Source: Verrucomicrobiota bacterium (GTDB lineage Bacteria > Verrucomicrobiota > Verrucomicrobiia > Opitutales > Opitutaceae). Taken from it: a stretch of 64,000 bases of DNA. Shown one piece after another: positions 39,506-48,909 of the stretch (its first letter is position 1; every line of letters begins with the position of its first letter). The position numbers were made by a program, and so were the translations under genes. Below the pieces are notes generated by a model. It was not told the origin of the DNA. It saw nothing but the letters and a program-made list of their open reading frames with translations, and did no database searches. The DNA lies in the NCBI GenBank assembly GCA_023428905.1, contig JAEYWP010000022.1:1-64000 (forward strand), in the 5' to 3' direction.

Positions 39506-39829
39506 GGCCGATCAGGTTAGCGAGGACCGGCGGCGCGTCAAAAGCGCACCGCTGCCCGCCGACCACGGCAGTGGCCCACACGCCCTGGACCGGCGCAAGC
39601 GCCCTTCACCAGCGTCGCGTTCTTCGCGTGCCCCTTCTTCCGGAAGCATGTCTCGCGAAGGACGGGAAGGACCCCAAGGACAGACCGCCTTAAACGCATG
39701 CCAGTCAGCGGGTCAGTGGGCGCGGATGACGGGTTCCTGCCCACGGTCCGTGCAATATTCGCCTAAAGGTCCTGTAATTCGGCCGATAATAAGGCGGGAG
39801 CAAAACCTCTCCTACCCTCCCCGATTCTC
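39506..39829. other. Intergenic region upstream of cheX
   Basis: 324 bases between the divergent xylanase and cheX genes. Apart from the sigma-28 promoter at 39764-39789 I see no gene or strong structure; a short open frame on the minus strand is not protein-like. Confidence 0.6.
39764..39789 (+). promoter_or_regulatory. Sigma-28 promoter of cheX
   Basis: TAAAGGTC (39764-39771) is followed by a perfect GCCGATAA -10 (39782-39789). Counting from TAAA the spacer is 14; from CTAA it is 15. Start of transcription is expected near 39796, 34 bases before the cheX ATG. Confidence 0.7.
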
Positions 39830-40360
39830 ATGCCAACCATTGATCAGATCAGCGAAACGGTGTTCCGCGATACCATCAATCGCGCCGTTCAAGACGTCTT
39901 CAAGACGATGCTCGGGCGGTCTGCGACACTCAGCAACGCCTCGGATGCCGCCAACGCGGACGGACGCCCCTGGCAACACCCCGTTCAGATCAATGGCCAG
40001 CAGGTGGTGGGCACCGTCGGATTCATCGGTGACATCAGCGGCCTGATCTATCTCTACCTCGAAGCCGATTTCGCCAACGAAGTCGCCAGCCACATGCTCA
40101 GCATGACGGCCGAAGAACTGGTCGAAGCCGGTGACGAAGTGGTCAACGACGCCGTCGGCGAACTCACCAACATGACGGTGGGTACGTTTAAGAACCAGCT
40201 CGCGGACAAGGGTTTCCCCTGCCGCCTGACCATCCCGTCGATCCTGCGGGGCAGCAACTTCTCCATCGAGCCGATCAGCTCAGCCACCCGCCGCATCTAC
40301 CGCTTCACCGTGGGGACGCATAACTTGGTGGTCGACCTGCTGATGAAGACCGGCGACTGA
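39830..40360 (+). CDS. cheX: CheX-type CheY-P phosphatase
   Basis: CheC/CheX/FliY phosphatases remove phosphate from CheY-P. The 176-residue product has the CheX fold with the signature helix EVVNDAVGELTNMTVGTFKNQL (from about residue 105): the E-x-x-N motif, Glu116 and Asn119 by eye, that attacks the phospho-Asp. CheX is normally a dimer with one such helix. It carries an N-terminal extension of about 30 residues. The next gene, 36 bases on, encodes a CheY-like REC-REC-STAS protein, a natural substrate. A sigma-28 promoter precedes the pair. Confidence 0.88.
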   Translation: MPTIDQISETVFRDTINRAVQDVFKTMLGRSATLSNASDAANADGRPWQHPVQINGQQVVGTVGFIGDISGLIYLYLEADFANEVASHMLSMTAEELVEAGDEVVNDAVGELTNMTVGTFKNQLADKGFPCRLTIPSILRGSNFSIEPISSATRRIYRFTVGTHNLVVDLLMKTGD

Positions 40361-40395
40361 GCCTCCTTCCCAAGCCCCCTTTTTCAGCCACTGCC

Positions 40396-41553
40396 ATGCG
40401 CTACAAAATTCTTACCGTAGACGATTCGAAGACCGTCCGAATCATCGTCAAAAAAGCCTTCAAGTCCTTCGATTGTGAAATCGTTGAGGCGGGCAACGGT
40501 GTCGAAGGTCTCGCCGCCGCCGGCAAGGAAACGCCGGACCTGATCCTCCTCGACATCACCATGCCGGTGATGGACGGCGTGGAAATGCTGACCAAGCTCA
40601 AGTCCGACCCGGCCCTCAAGGCCATTCCCGTGATCATGCTCACGGCCGAAGGCGGTCGCGACAACGTGCTCAAGATCGCGAAGATCGGCGTGCGCGACTA
40701 CATCGTGAAGCCCTTCAAGGAAGAGGTGCTGGTCGAAAAGTGCGGCCGCATCATCGACCTCAAACCGCTCACCGACGGCCCGACCAAGGCCAAGTCCATT
40801 TTCGACCCCGCCAACATCCTCGTCGTCGAGGACAAGCCCGCCATCATCCAGCAGATTCAGGAAGGCCTGAAACACACGCCCTGGAAGATCAACGGCGTGC
40901 ACACCACCGGCGAGGCGATCGATTTCTGCAGCAAGAACACGCCGGATCTTGTCATCATCAGCCTCTCGCTGGCCGACGAAGCCGCCTTCACCCTCTTCCG
41001 CCTCATCCGGCAGAACGTGAAGACCAAATACACGCCGATCTTCGCCCTGGTGGTGAAGACCGAGACCAATGCGCAGCAACAGGCGCAGCAGGTCGGCTTC
41101 TCGTACATCGTGACCAAGCCGATTGAGATCACCGAGCTCGAGTCCAAGATCGCCAAGGCGATGAACCTGGACACGTCGCAACGCTACTTTGCGGTCGACG
41201 GTGACGTATTTGTCATGCGGTTACCCGAGAACTCCACCCAGACGGTCGTCGGCGAGGTCCTCAACTACCTCAAGCCGAAGATCTCCGAGGCGGTCGACTC
41301 CGGTATCGTCAAGGCTGTGATCGACCTGCACGAGCTCAAGGGCTTGAACATGGCCGTGATCAAGCTGCTCATCCAGGCGATGGGCACCTGCAAGGAACTC
41401 GCCCTCCAGTACACGCTGGTCGGCAACAGCCAGATCGTGTCCGAGTGCAAGGGCTTCGAAGACACGCGCAACTGGCAGTTCCACGACTCGATCGCCGACG
41501 CCAAGGCCAGCTTCGGCAAGCCCGCCGGCGCCGCCCAGCCGGCCGGGGTCTAA
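40396..41553 (+). CDS. REC-REC-STAS protein with one inactive receiver
   Basis: 385 residues with an unusual domain order. The first receiver (1-120) is intact: Asp9/Asp10, phosphoacceptor Asp53 in LLDITMPVMDG, Thr and Lys (YIVKPFK). The second (140-258) begins ILVVEDKPAI, but the phosphoacceptor position reads IISLSLAD, with Ser in place of Asp, so it cannot be phosphorylated. A STAS domain (about 265-375, with AVIDLHELKGLNMAVIKLL) follows, the fold used by anti-sigma-factor antagonists and stressosome proteins. The gene is paired with cheX, so the first receiver is likely the CheX substrate. The product may pass a chemotaxis-type signal to a STAS partner rather than to the flagellar switch. 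A 12-bp terminator follows. Confidence 0.85.
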   Translation: MRYKILTVDDSKTVRIIVKKAFKSFDCEIVEAGNGVEGLAAAGKETPDLILLDITMPVMDGVEMLTKLKSDPALKAIPVIMLTAEGGRDNVLKIAKIGVRDYIVKPFKEEVLVEKCGRIIDLKPLTDGPTKAKSIFDPANILVVEDKPAIIQQIQEGLKHTPWKINGVHTTGEAIDFCSKNTPDLVIISLSLADEAAFTLFRLIRQNVKTKYTPIFALVVKTETNAQQQAQQVGFSYIVTKPIEITELESKIAKAMNLDTSQRYFAVDGDVFVMRLPENSTQTVVGEVLNYLKPKISEAVDSGIVKAVIDLHELKGLNMAVIKLLIQAMGTCKELALQYTLVGNSQIVSECKGFEDTRNWQFHDSIADAKASFGKPAGAAQPAGV

Positions 41554-41601
41554 GCACAAACACTTCCGGTCACCCTCCTCGGAGGCGTGACCCCCTGCGA
41601 G

Positions 41602-41631
41602 AACCGCGCCTCCTCACGGAGGCGCGGTTTT
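41602..41631 (+). terminator. Intrinsic terminator of the cheX operon
   Basis: A perfect 12-bp stem (AACCGCGCCTCC with GGAGGCGCGGTT), loop TCAC, ends in a T run of four within TTTTGC. It lies 48 bases past the stop. Confidence 0.88.
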
Positions 41632-41702
41632 GCGTTACCGGGGTTGCAGCATGGGACTGCCGGCGGCGGCAGACTCTGCCGGCGATGGTTCGAAAGAGGT
41701 GG

Positions 41703-41780
41703 GCGGCGTGCCCTCACGCCGCGTTGGATTCGGGCAAACCCCACTTTCCGAGCCGCAGGTGCGGGGTGAGGGCACCCCGC
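41703..41780. repeat. Pair of REP-like palindromes in opposite orientation
   Basis: Two perfect 8-bp hairpins of the same family: GCGGCGTG/CACGCCGC with loop CCCT (41703-41722), and GCGGGGTG/CACCCCGC with loop AGGG (41761-41780). The opposite loops show they are inverted copies, as in the BIME pairs of enterobacteria. A third, degenerate copy lies at 1256-1275. Confidence 0.7.
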
Positions 41781-41846
41781 CCACAACAAGCGGGCAACCC
41801 GACCAAGGGCAGCGCGCCACCGGGTCTGGGGCGGCGCGCGCCGGGC

Positions 41847-44800
41847 TCAGCCGCGCTTCAGGACCACGCGGGCGGTTTTGCCGTCGTAGGGATGCGTGGT
41901 CTTGGCGCCGTCGGGCCAGGTCACTTCGATCGAGGCCGGGGCCTGCCCCTCCGCGTATCCAAAAAAGGCGAGCGGCTCCGACTGCGACAGATATCCGGCG
42001 TTGCCGGCAATCTCCGCCACCTGGGCGCGACCGTCCTTCGTGCGCACCAGCACGCGCGCTCCAAGCGCGTCCGGATTTCCCTTCGCACCCACCAGTCTCA
42101 CCGCGAAAGACCTGCCAGCCGCCCGCGACGCCCCCGTGTTCGTCCACGCCAGGGGAGTCTGGTTGATGCGGGTCAACACCACATCGGCCCAGCCATCCTG
42201 GTTCCAGTCGGCCAGGGCAAGGCCACGGCCCTCGCCAGGCACCGCAATGCCGCTGTCCACCGGCGCCAGCGCCCGGAAGGCACCGCTCCCGTCGCCGACG
42301 AGCAGCAGACTGAGGCCGCCGTCAAAACGCCCCGTCTCCACCTGCGGACCGTGGAAATTCTGCGCCGCCACGATGTCGACCTTCCCGTCTCCGGTGAAGT
42401 CTGCCACCGCCAGGCCAAAGATCGGCGACGCCTGCGCGATCCGCGGCAGTTCGCGGAAGGTGAAGCGGCCCTTGCCGTCGTTGATAAACACGCCCGATCC
42501 GAGCTCCGTCGCCTTCAGGTGCAATGCCTGGGCAAGCTTCTCCTCCGGATAAATCTCCGGAAGGAGCGCGGAACCCCAGTCATGGAAGGTCGGGAACTTC
42601 GACTTGAGATGAGGCATCGCGCGCGAACTGCAACTGCGGCCGCGCACCGGGAAGAGTTTGTCACCCTCGTATTCACTTTCGATGACCTCCGCGCGGCCGT
42701 TGCCCTCGAAATCGCCATAGTGGATACCCACCGGATGGTCGGCGCTGGCGTGGTACTTCGTGTTGTGGCCAACGTTGCCGGCCACGTAGTCGATCGCGCC
42801 GTCACCATTCACGTCGGCCGCGGCCAGCGAATTCCACCAGCCGGTGATGCCCTCGAGCCCGGCCGCCGCCGTGGTCTCCTCCAGCACACCCGCTTTCACC
42901 GCGAAGATCCGCAGCGGCATCCACTCGCCCGTGACCACAAGTTCGGCAACCCCGTCGCCATCGGCGTCACTCCACAGCGCCGCCGTGACCATGCCGCAGG
43001 TCCGTAGACCGGGCGCGACCGTGTCCGTCACATCCACGAAGGTTCCGTTCCGGTTCTCCAGGAGGACAGACTGTGGCAGGCTGGGATATTCACCCGGCAC
43101 CACCCGGCCACCGATGAAGAGGTCGAGGTCGCCGTCGCGATCAAAGTCACCCGGCGCAACCGCGGCGGAACTCACCGCCGGGACCGGGAACTGGGTCGCG
43201 GAGGCCGCGGAAAACTTCCCGTGTCCATTGTTCACATACAGGCGGCTGCGGTACAGGTCGTGGCTCTTGTCCGACTCCACCCCGCCGCTGGTCACCACCA
43301 GATCCATCGCTCCGTCGGCATTCACGTCAATGAAGGTGGCCGCCATGGCCTCGCGCTCGATCGTATCATCCCAGGCCTGGAGCTGGCGCGAGCGCACAAA
43401 GGCGCCGTGGCCATCGTTCAGATAGAGGGCCGAGCCGACCCCCGCGCCGCCGGCAAAAAACAGATCGGTGGCGCCGTCGCCGTTGGCATCGCCCCAGGCC
43501 ACGCCGCCGCCCAGGGTGTTCATCCGGTTGGGGAGGAGCGACTGGCCGGGCCGGCGCATGTCGTCGAAGACGCGCTCCTGGTTGACGAAATCGAGTCCGA
43601 GTTCAGCAGCCCGGTCGGCGAAGAGGCCCTTGGTCGGGGAGCGTCGTGTCACCACCGCGGGAAGGGCGGTGGCGCCCGTCGGCTCGGTAATCACATAGCG
43701 GCTCCCAGCCGCGAGATTCTCCAGCACCTGGACCCGGCCGCTGGGCCAGCGGACCTCCAGCGCGGTCACCGCGGTGGCGGCGCCGAGGCCGAAATGCGCG
43801 ATCTGCTCGGACGACGACAATGCGCCACGCACCGTGGTGAGGCGGCGGGTCTGCACACCCTGCGGGGTGCGAGCCAGGACCTGGGCGCCGATGGCGCGCG
43901 AGTTGGCGGCACCACCGCGCAGCTCCACCACCAGGCTGTTGCCGGACGGGCAGTCGTTGCGGTAGAGGCTGACCGTGTCGTCAAAGTTCACATACACGAT
44001 GTCGAGGTCGCCATCGTTGTCGAAGTCGGCGAAGGCCGAGCCAAAGCTGACGCCGTCGTGATCGAGGCCCCAGTCCTTCTGGACCTTGGTGAAATGCAGG
44101 TCGCCGTCGTTGCGGAAGGCGAGGTTGACCTCCTTCTGCGGCGGGCGGCTGCGCATCAGGGCGATGATCTCCTCCTGCGACTGCAGCTTCTTGATCTGGT
44201 TGAGGAGGTCCGAGTCGATGAAGGGCCGGACCATGCCGTTGGTGACGTGGAGGTCCACCCAGCCGTCGTTGTCCAGGTCCTCAAACCGGGGGGACCAGCT
44301 CCAGTCCGTGCTCCCGAGTCCGGTGAGTTTCGCCACCTCCATGAAGCGGTCCGTCCCTGAATTGAGGAACACCGCATTCTTCATGTACTGCGGGGTGACC
44401 AGCGTATCCATGTAGTTCACCAGGCCGCCCATGTCGCCCATCGCGACCTTGGACTTGTAGTGGGTGGTGAAGGCCATTTCCGCCACCAGCAGGTCGGGCA
44501 GCCCGTCATTGTTGATGTCGCTCGAGTCGGACCCCATCGAGAACCAGGTGGTGTGGGGGACGGCCTCGGAGAGGACATCGGTGAACGAGCCGTCACCATT
44601 GTTCCGATACAGATGGTCGGGGACGGAGAAGTCGTTCGCGATGTACAGGTCGGCCCAGCCGTCGCCGTTGTAGTCGAACCAGCTGGCGGAGTGGCCGCGA
44701 CCCGGATCACGCTGGATCCGCGCCGCCGCCGTCACCTCCTCAAAGGTGCCGTCGCCGCGGTTGCGGAAGAGGTGATCCGGCTCGCCGTCGGCGGAGCGGT

Positions 44801-45461
44801 TGGCGTCCTGGACATTGGTGAGGATGAAAACGTCGAGGTCGCCATCGCGGTCGTAATCCTCGAAGGCGCCGACCACGCTGCCGGAGACAAGGTCGAGCCC
44901 GGCCTTTTTGGCCGCCTCGGTGAAGCGTCCCTTGCCGTCATTGAGATAAAGGAGATTGGGGGCGTCGTAGCGGCAGACATACAGGTCGAGAAATCCGTCG
45001 CCGTTCACATCGGCGAGGCTCACGCCCGTCTTCCAGCCACTGCCGTTGGCTGCGGCGGGTCCCCCCACCCCGGCCTGGGTGGTGACATCGACAAAACGAA
45101 AGGGAGCGACCTGGCGGAAGAGTTGGTTGGGCCGGGTCTTGTTGGCCACGTAGAGGTCCACCAAGCCGTCGCCGTCCACGTCACCGACGGCGACGCCGCT
45201 GCCGATCGCGCCGCCCTGGAATTCGGTGTAACGCGAGGCCCACATCTGGGGGTCGTCGTACGGATTCTGCACCGCGAGCCCGGACTCGGTCGCAGGGATG
45301 GCGGTAAAGGTCATGGCCGCCGCCTGGCCGCTTTTCTTGGCGAAAGGGACGGTGCGCATCTCCGCGGGCGCGGCGGAGGCCGTGCTGAGCGCGGCGAGGG
45401 TTACAGCAGACAAGGCAGCAGCCAGGGCGCGGCTGCGGACGGGCAGTCTCGGGTCGTTCAT
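41847..45461 (-). CDS. Secreted FG-GAP/VCBS repeat protein with ASPIC/UnbV domains
   Basis: A 1204-residue exported protein (signal peptide about 1-30). Most of it is FG-GAP/VCBS repeats of the form DVDGDGLVDLYVAN, at least 15 copies, each a calcium-binding propeller blade. Two ASPIC/UnbV domains (about 510-590, and the C-terminal 1120-1204) share the motifs GAQVLARTPQGVQTRRLTT and GARVLVRTKDG. The layout is a tandem duplication of the propeller-UnbV unit of CRTAC1-type proteins. Such proteins are common in Verrucomicrobiota and Planctomycetota, and are usually exported, but their function is unknown. It ends 62 bases before the terminator region of the cheX operon and lies downstream of the DUF255 gene on the same strand. 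Confidence 0.85.
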   Translation of the reverse strand: MNDPRLPVRSRALAAALSAVTLAALSTASAAPAEMRTVPFAKKSGQAAAMTFTAIPATESGLAVQNPYDDPQMWASRYTEFQGGAIGSGVAVGDVDGDGLVDLYVANKTRPNQLFRQVAPFRFVDVTTQAGVGGPAAANGSGWKTGVSLADVNGDGFLDLYVCRYDAPNLLYLNDGKGRFTEAAKKAGLDLVSGSVVGAFEDYDRDGDLDVFILTNVQDANRSADGEPDHLFRNRGDGTFEEVTAAARIQRDPGRGHSASWFDYNGDGWADLYIANDFSVPDHLYRNNGDGSFTDVLSEAVPHTTWFSMGSDSSDINNDGLPDLLVAEMAFTTHYKSKVAMGDMGGLVNYMDTLVTPQYMKNAVFLNSGTDRFMEVAKLTGLGSTDWSWSPRFEDLDNDGWVDLHVTNGMVRPFIDSDLLNQIKKLQSQEEIIALMRSRPPQKEVNLAFRNDGDLHFTKVQKDWGLDHDGVSFGSAFADFDNDGDLDIVYVNFDDTVSLYRNDCPSGNSLVVELRGGAANSRAIGAQVLARTPQGVQTRRLTTVRGALSSSEQIAHFGLGAATAVTALEVRWPSGRVQVLENLAAGSRYVITEPTGATALPAVVTRRSPTKGLFADRAAELGLDFVNQERVFDDMRRPGQSLLPNRMNTLGGGVAWGDANGDGATDLFFAGGAGVGSALYLNDGHGAFVRSRQLQAWDDTIEREAMAATFIDVNADGAMDLVVTSGGVESDKSHDLYRSRLYVNNGHGKFSAASATQFPVPAVSSAAVAPGDFDRDGDLDLFIGGRVVPGEYPSLPQSVLLENRNGTFVDVTDTVAPGLRTCGMVTAALWSDADGDGVAELVVTGEWMPLRIFAVKAGVLEETTAAAGLEGITGWWNSLAAADVNGDGAIDYVAGNVGHNTKYHASADHPVGIHYGDFEGNGRAEVIESEYEGDKLFPVRGRSCSSRAMPHLKSKFPTFHDWGSALLPEIYPEEKLAQALHLKATELGSGVFINDGKGRFTFRELPRIAQASPIFGLAVADFTGDGKVDIVAAQNFHGPQVETGRFDGGLSLLLVGDGSGAFRALAPVDSGIAVPGEGRGLALADWNQDGWADVVLTRINQTPLAWTNTGASRAAGRSFAVRLVGAKGNPDALGARVLVRTKDGRAQVAEIAGNAGYLSQSEPLAFFGYAEGQAPASIEVTWPDGAKTTHPYDGKTARVVLKRG

Positions 45462-45655
45462 GGGGTTGGGTGGCAGGGAAACCGGCGCACGCAGCCAAAG
45501 GGGTGGCCGGTGCGGGCGATAGGTAAGGGTGGCAGACAGGTTAACAGGTGGTGCGCGCCGGCCGCTTCGCGTCGTTTGCCCAAGCAGGTGCGTTTCTTGA
45601 CCCGGTTTTTGCAGATGACTGGGTGTCGCGCCCGCGAGGGGTTTGCTGTCCTGCT

Positions 45656-47869
45656 CTATTTTCCGACCAATTGCCGCGCCAGCACCGCCGGGTCCCGGGT
45701 CGGCAGCTGACAGGTAAAGTTCCTGCAGACGTACGCCATCGCCTGGCCCGGTTTTTCTGCCGGGAGGTCACGCACGATCGGCACGTGCTCCTCGAGGTAG
45801 GCCCGGCTGGCACGGTCGACCAGCAGCACCACCCGCTGGGGCTGAAAATGCTGCCGCACCTCGGTGAGGAGGGCCTGCGTCGCTGCGTCCCCTGCCTCAC
45901 CCACGATCAACACCTGCTGCGGTGATCCCTCCAGCCACGGGAGCGCGCTGAGGAGGACGGGCAAGGTGTCCGGCTCGCGCTCCACTGCGCCGCGCAACCC
46001 GCGCGCCACCGTGGCGGGTGGCGTAAAACCGGTGTCGTGAAACATCGCCGCAAGCCGCGCAAGGTTGCGCAGGCTGACGGAGTTGGCCGATGGCTCTGCG
46101 CCGTCGACGTCGTCCTTCAACCGGAGCACCACGCCGGCGTCGTCGGCGCGGGTCGCAAAATAGCCTCCCGCCGCCCGATCGCCAAAAAGCGCATCCTGGC
46201 GTTCCTGCAACTGCCGCGCCCACTGGAGCCAGGTCACGTCGAAGCTGGCCTCGTACAGGTCGAGCAGTCCCTGGATCACAAACGCGTAGTCCTCGGCAAA
46301 GCCGCCCTCGTCCCGTGCACCCGCACGCCAGCTGCGCGAAAGCAGGCCCGTCTCGGGATTCCACAGGTGCGTGCGCAGGAAAGTGGCAGCCCGCGCGGCC
46401 GCCGTAGCGTCTGCCGAACGGCCCGGCTCCAGCGCGCTGCGCGCGAAAGCGGAAACCATCAGCCCGTTCCACGCGGCGATGACCTTGTCGTCCCGGGCCG
46501 GACGCGGACGACCTGCGCGCTGCTCCAACAACCGCGCGCGGCTGCGGGCCAGGGAGGCCTCGACCGCGGCGGGTGCGAGCGCGAAGTGTGCGGCGCACGC
46601 CTCCGTCGTTTTCACCCGGCGAAGCACATTGCGCCCCGGCATCTCGGGCCCGGCGTTCCCCTCGTCTTCGATCCCATACGCCGTACGAAAAAGCGCCGCG
46701 TCCTGCGTCTCCAGGGCGGCGTCGAGCTCCGACCCGGTCCACACATAAAACGCTCCCTCCGCGTGGGCTCCACCCGCCGCCGCGCTGTCGGCGTCCTCCG
46801 CCGAATAAAAGCCGCCCTCGGGGTGCGTGAGCTCACGCCGCACGTAGTCCAGGGTTTCGAACGCCGCTTCGCGCCATTCCGGGGTGCCCAGCACCCGCCA
46901 GCCCATGAGGTAGACGGAGGCGAGCTGGGCCTGGTCGTACAACATCTTTTCGAAGTGCGGCACCTGCCAGGCAGCATCGACGGCATATCGGTGAAAACCG
47001 CCCGCAAGGTGGTCGCGCAGGCCGCCGCGGGCCATCGCCAACAGGGTGCCTTCCGCCAGACGCGCTGCAGAGGAACGCACATCCGGTGCGGTGCTGCGCG
47101 CGTGCAGCTGCAGGAGAAACTCCACCGCTCCCGGGGACGGAAATTTCGGGGCGCCATCAAAACCACCGTTTGCCGCGTCGTAACGTGCACGCCACCGGTC
47201 CAGCGCCCGCGTTTCCAGAGAGGCCAGCACGGGGCGCTCCTCCGCGGCGTGCGCGCTGACATCCGCCTCCAGGGCCGCCAGCATCTGCGCAGCGCGTGCC
47301 ACCACGGCATCGTGATCGCGGTCCCACATTGCCGCCACCCGTCGGACCACGTCCTTGAAGCCGGGCTGCCCGCCCTCCGTTTCCACCGGGAAATAGGTCC
47401 CGCCGAAAAACGGTTTCCGCTCCGGGGTGAGAAAAACGTTGAGAGGCCACCCGCCCTCACCCCGAAGCGCCTGCAGGAAGGTCATGTAGACACGGTCCAC
47501 ATCGGGGCGCTCCTCGCGGTCCACCTTGATGCTGATGAAATGGGTGTTCAGCAGCTCCGCCACCACCGGGTCGGAAAATGCCTCCCGCTCCATCACGTGG
47601 CACCAATGGCAGGTGGAATAACCGATCGAGACAAAGAGCGGTTTGTTCTCCGCCCGCGCCTTCGCGAACGCCTCCTCGCCCCACGGGTACCAGTCCACCG
47701 GATTGTGGGCGTGCTGACGGAGGTAGGGTGAGCGCTCGCTGGCCAGACGGTGCGCGGCCGGAGGCTGGCCGTGCACGGCGGCCGCGGAAGACGACGCCTC
47801 CGGGGACGGGCCCGCGGCAAGCAGAACAGCGGGACACAGCAGAACAGCGGCAGAGATGCACAAACGCAT
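45656..47869 (-). CDS. DUF255 thioredoxin-like / SPATA20 family protein (exported form)
   Basis: A 737-residue protein starting at MRLCISAAV, with a signal peptide (about 1-20). The thioredoxin-like DUF255 domain (40-200) has a CHWC motif at 87-90 and the family signature HNPVDWYPWGEEAFAKA. The rest is an alpha/alpha barrel of the glycosidase-like kind (AGGFHRYAVDAAWQVPHFEKMLYDQAQL), typical of the YyaL/SPATA20 family. Most members are cytoplasmic; the signal peptide is notable and would place the redox site in the periplasm. It is divergent from the cytochrome operon across 176 bp and could support its redox chemistry. Downstream on the same strand lies the ASPIC/UnbV gene. Confidence 0.88.
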   Translation of the reverse strand: MRLCISAAVLLCPAVLLAAGPSPEASSSAAAVHGQPPAAHRLASERSPYLRQHAHNPVDWYPWGEEAFAKARAENKPLFVSIGYSTCHWCHVMEREAFSDPVVAELLNTHFISIKVDREERPDVDRVYMTFLQALRGEGGWPLNVFLTPERKPFFGGTYFPVETEGGQPGFKDVVRRVAAMWDRDHDAVVARAAQMLAALEADVSAHAAEERPVLASLETRALDRWRARYDAANGGFDGAPKFPSPGAVEFLLQLHARSTAPDVRSSAARLAEGTLLAMARGGLRDHLAGGFHRYAVDAAWQVPHFEKMLYDQAQLASVYLMGWRVLGTPEWREAAFETLDYVRRELTHPEGGFYSAEDADSAAAGGAHAEGAFYVWTGSELDAALETQDAALFRTAYGIEDEGNAGPEMPGRNVLRRVKTTEACAAHFALAPAAVEASLARSRARLLEQRAGRPRPARDDKVIAAWNGLMVSAFARSALEPGRSADATAAARAATFLRTHLWNPETGLLSRSWRAGARDEGGFAEDYAFVIQGLLDLYEASFDVTWLQWARQLQERQDALFGDRAAGGYFATRADDAGVVLRLKDDVDGAEPSANSVSLRNLARLAAMFHDTGFTPPATVARGLRGAVEREPDTLPVLLSALPWLEGSPQQVLIVGEAGDAATQALLTEVRQHFQPQRVVLLVDRASRAYLEEHVPIVRDLPAEKPGQAMAYVCRNFTCQLPTRDPAVLARQLVGK

Positions 47870-48045
47870 GCGGGGCGGGGGTGAAAGCGCCTGCAGCAAG
47901 CGCAGGGCATTAGTTTTCCTCAAGCCACTTCCCCACCAGAACAAGATTCGCTTAGTGCTCAGCAAAAGCAGCGCAGTTTTGCCCGGCTGGCTGCTGCTAA
48001 GGTGGAGGGACCCTTTCGCTCCGCGTTTCTGTACCCCTTACCCTG

Positions 48046-48909
48046 ATGCAGCACCCGTCTGATCCGAGACGGCGCGCCCCGCGTGCCGCCCTTCGCACCT
48101 GCGCTGTCTGGCTTTGCGCCGGCATCGTCCTGGGTGGGGCAGGCAGCGTCCTGCTGAGCCGGCACTTTCATCGACGCGAGTCGACGCCGGCGCTGCGCGG
48201 AGAGGCGATCGCCCGCGAACAGGGTTGTTTCGCCTGCCACGGACCGGAGGGACGCGGAGGCGTGGCCGACCCTGGCTCGCGCAATGGCCTGATCCCGGGC
48301 TGGGATCACGCCACCGTCTCCACCCTCGCAGCCAACAACGACGAGGTGATCGAGTGGATCCTCGATGGCATTCCCAAGCGGCTGAAGGAAGCCGGCACCC
48401 CGGCACGCCACGCACCGCTCGTGCCCATGCCCCCGTACCGCGACCGCCTTACCCAGGCCCAGCTCGCCGACCTGATGGTCTATTTTCGCGCGGTCTCCCA
48501 TTTCGACGTCGAGATGCCCGAGCCCGTCTACGAGGGCTGGAAGGTCGCGGACCGCCTCGGGTGCTTCGGTTGCCACGGGCCGGGCGGCACGGGCGGCAGC
48601 CCCAACCCAGGTTCCTTCAAGGGACACATCCCCGCCTGGGACGGCGCCGAATACCCCGAATTGGTGCGCAACGAGGAGGAGCTGATGGAGTGGATCCTCG
48701 ACGGGCACCCGAAGCGCCTCTGGGACAACCCCGTCGCCCGGCACTTCCTCACCGGCCAGGTCATCGGCATGCCCGCCTACCGCGCGCATCTGTCCGCCAC
48801 GGACCAGGCCCAGCTTCTGGCCTACTTCCAGTGGCTGCGGAAATCGTCCCCCAGCGCGGGTGGGCATGACGACGCGCACAAAATCATGGGAGTCCTGGGC
48901 CTGCGATGA
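48046..48909 (+). CDS. Membrane-anchored dihaem cytochrome c
   Basis: Periplasmic electron carrier of 287 residues with an N-terminal membrane anchor (17-38). Two class I cytochrome c domains lie in tandem, with haem motifs CFACH (61-65) and CFGCH (173-177). Each is followed by a Met ligand (in PMPPY and IGMPAYR). The two halves share phrases such as EWILDG-PKRL, so they come from an internal duplication. It is the first of six tightly overlapping genes. Its stop overlaps the next ATG (ATGA), and it likely passes electrons from the multihaem enzymes that follow to the respiratory chain. Confidence 0.9.
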   Translation: MQHPSDPRRRAPRAALRTCAVWLCAGIVLGGAGSVLLSRHFHRRESTPALRGEAIAREQGCFACHGPEGRGGVADPGSRNGLIPGWDHATVSTLAANNDEVIEWILDGIPKRLKEAGTPARHAPLVPMPPYRDRLTQAQLADLMVYFRAVSHFDVEMPEPVYEGWKVADRLGCFGCHGPGGTGGSPNPGSFKGHIPAWDGAEYPELVRNEEELMEWILDGHPKRLWDNPVARHFLTGQVIGMPAYRAHLSATDQAQLLAYFQWLRKSSPSAGGHDDAHKIMGVLGLR

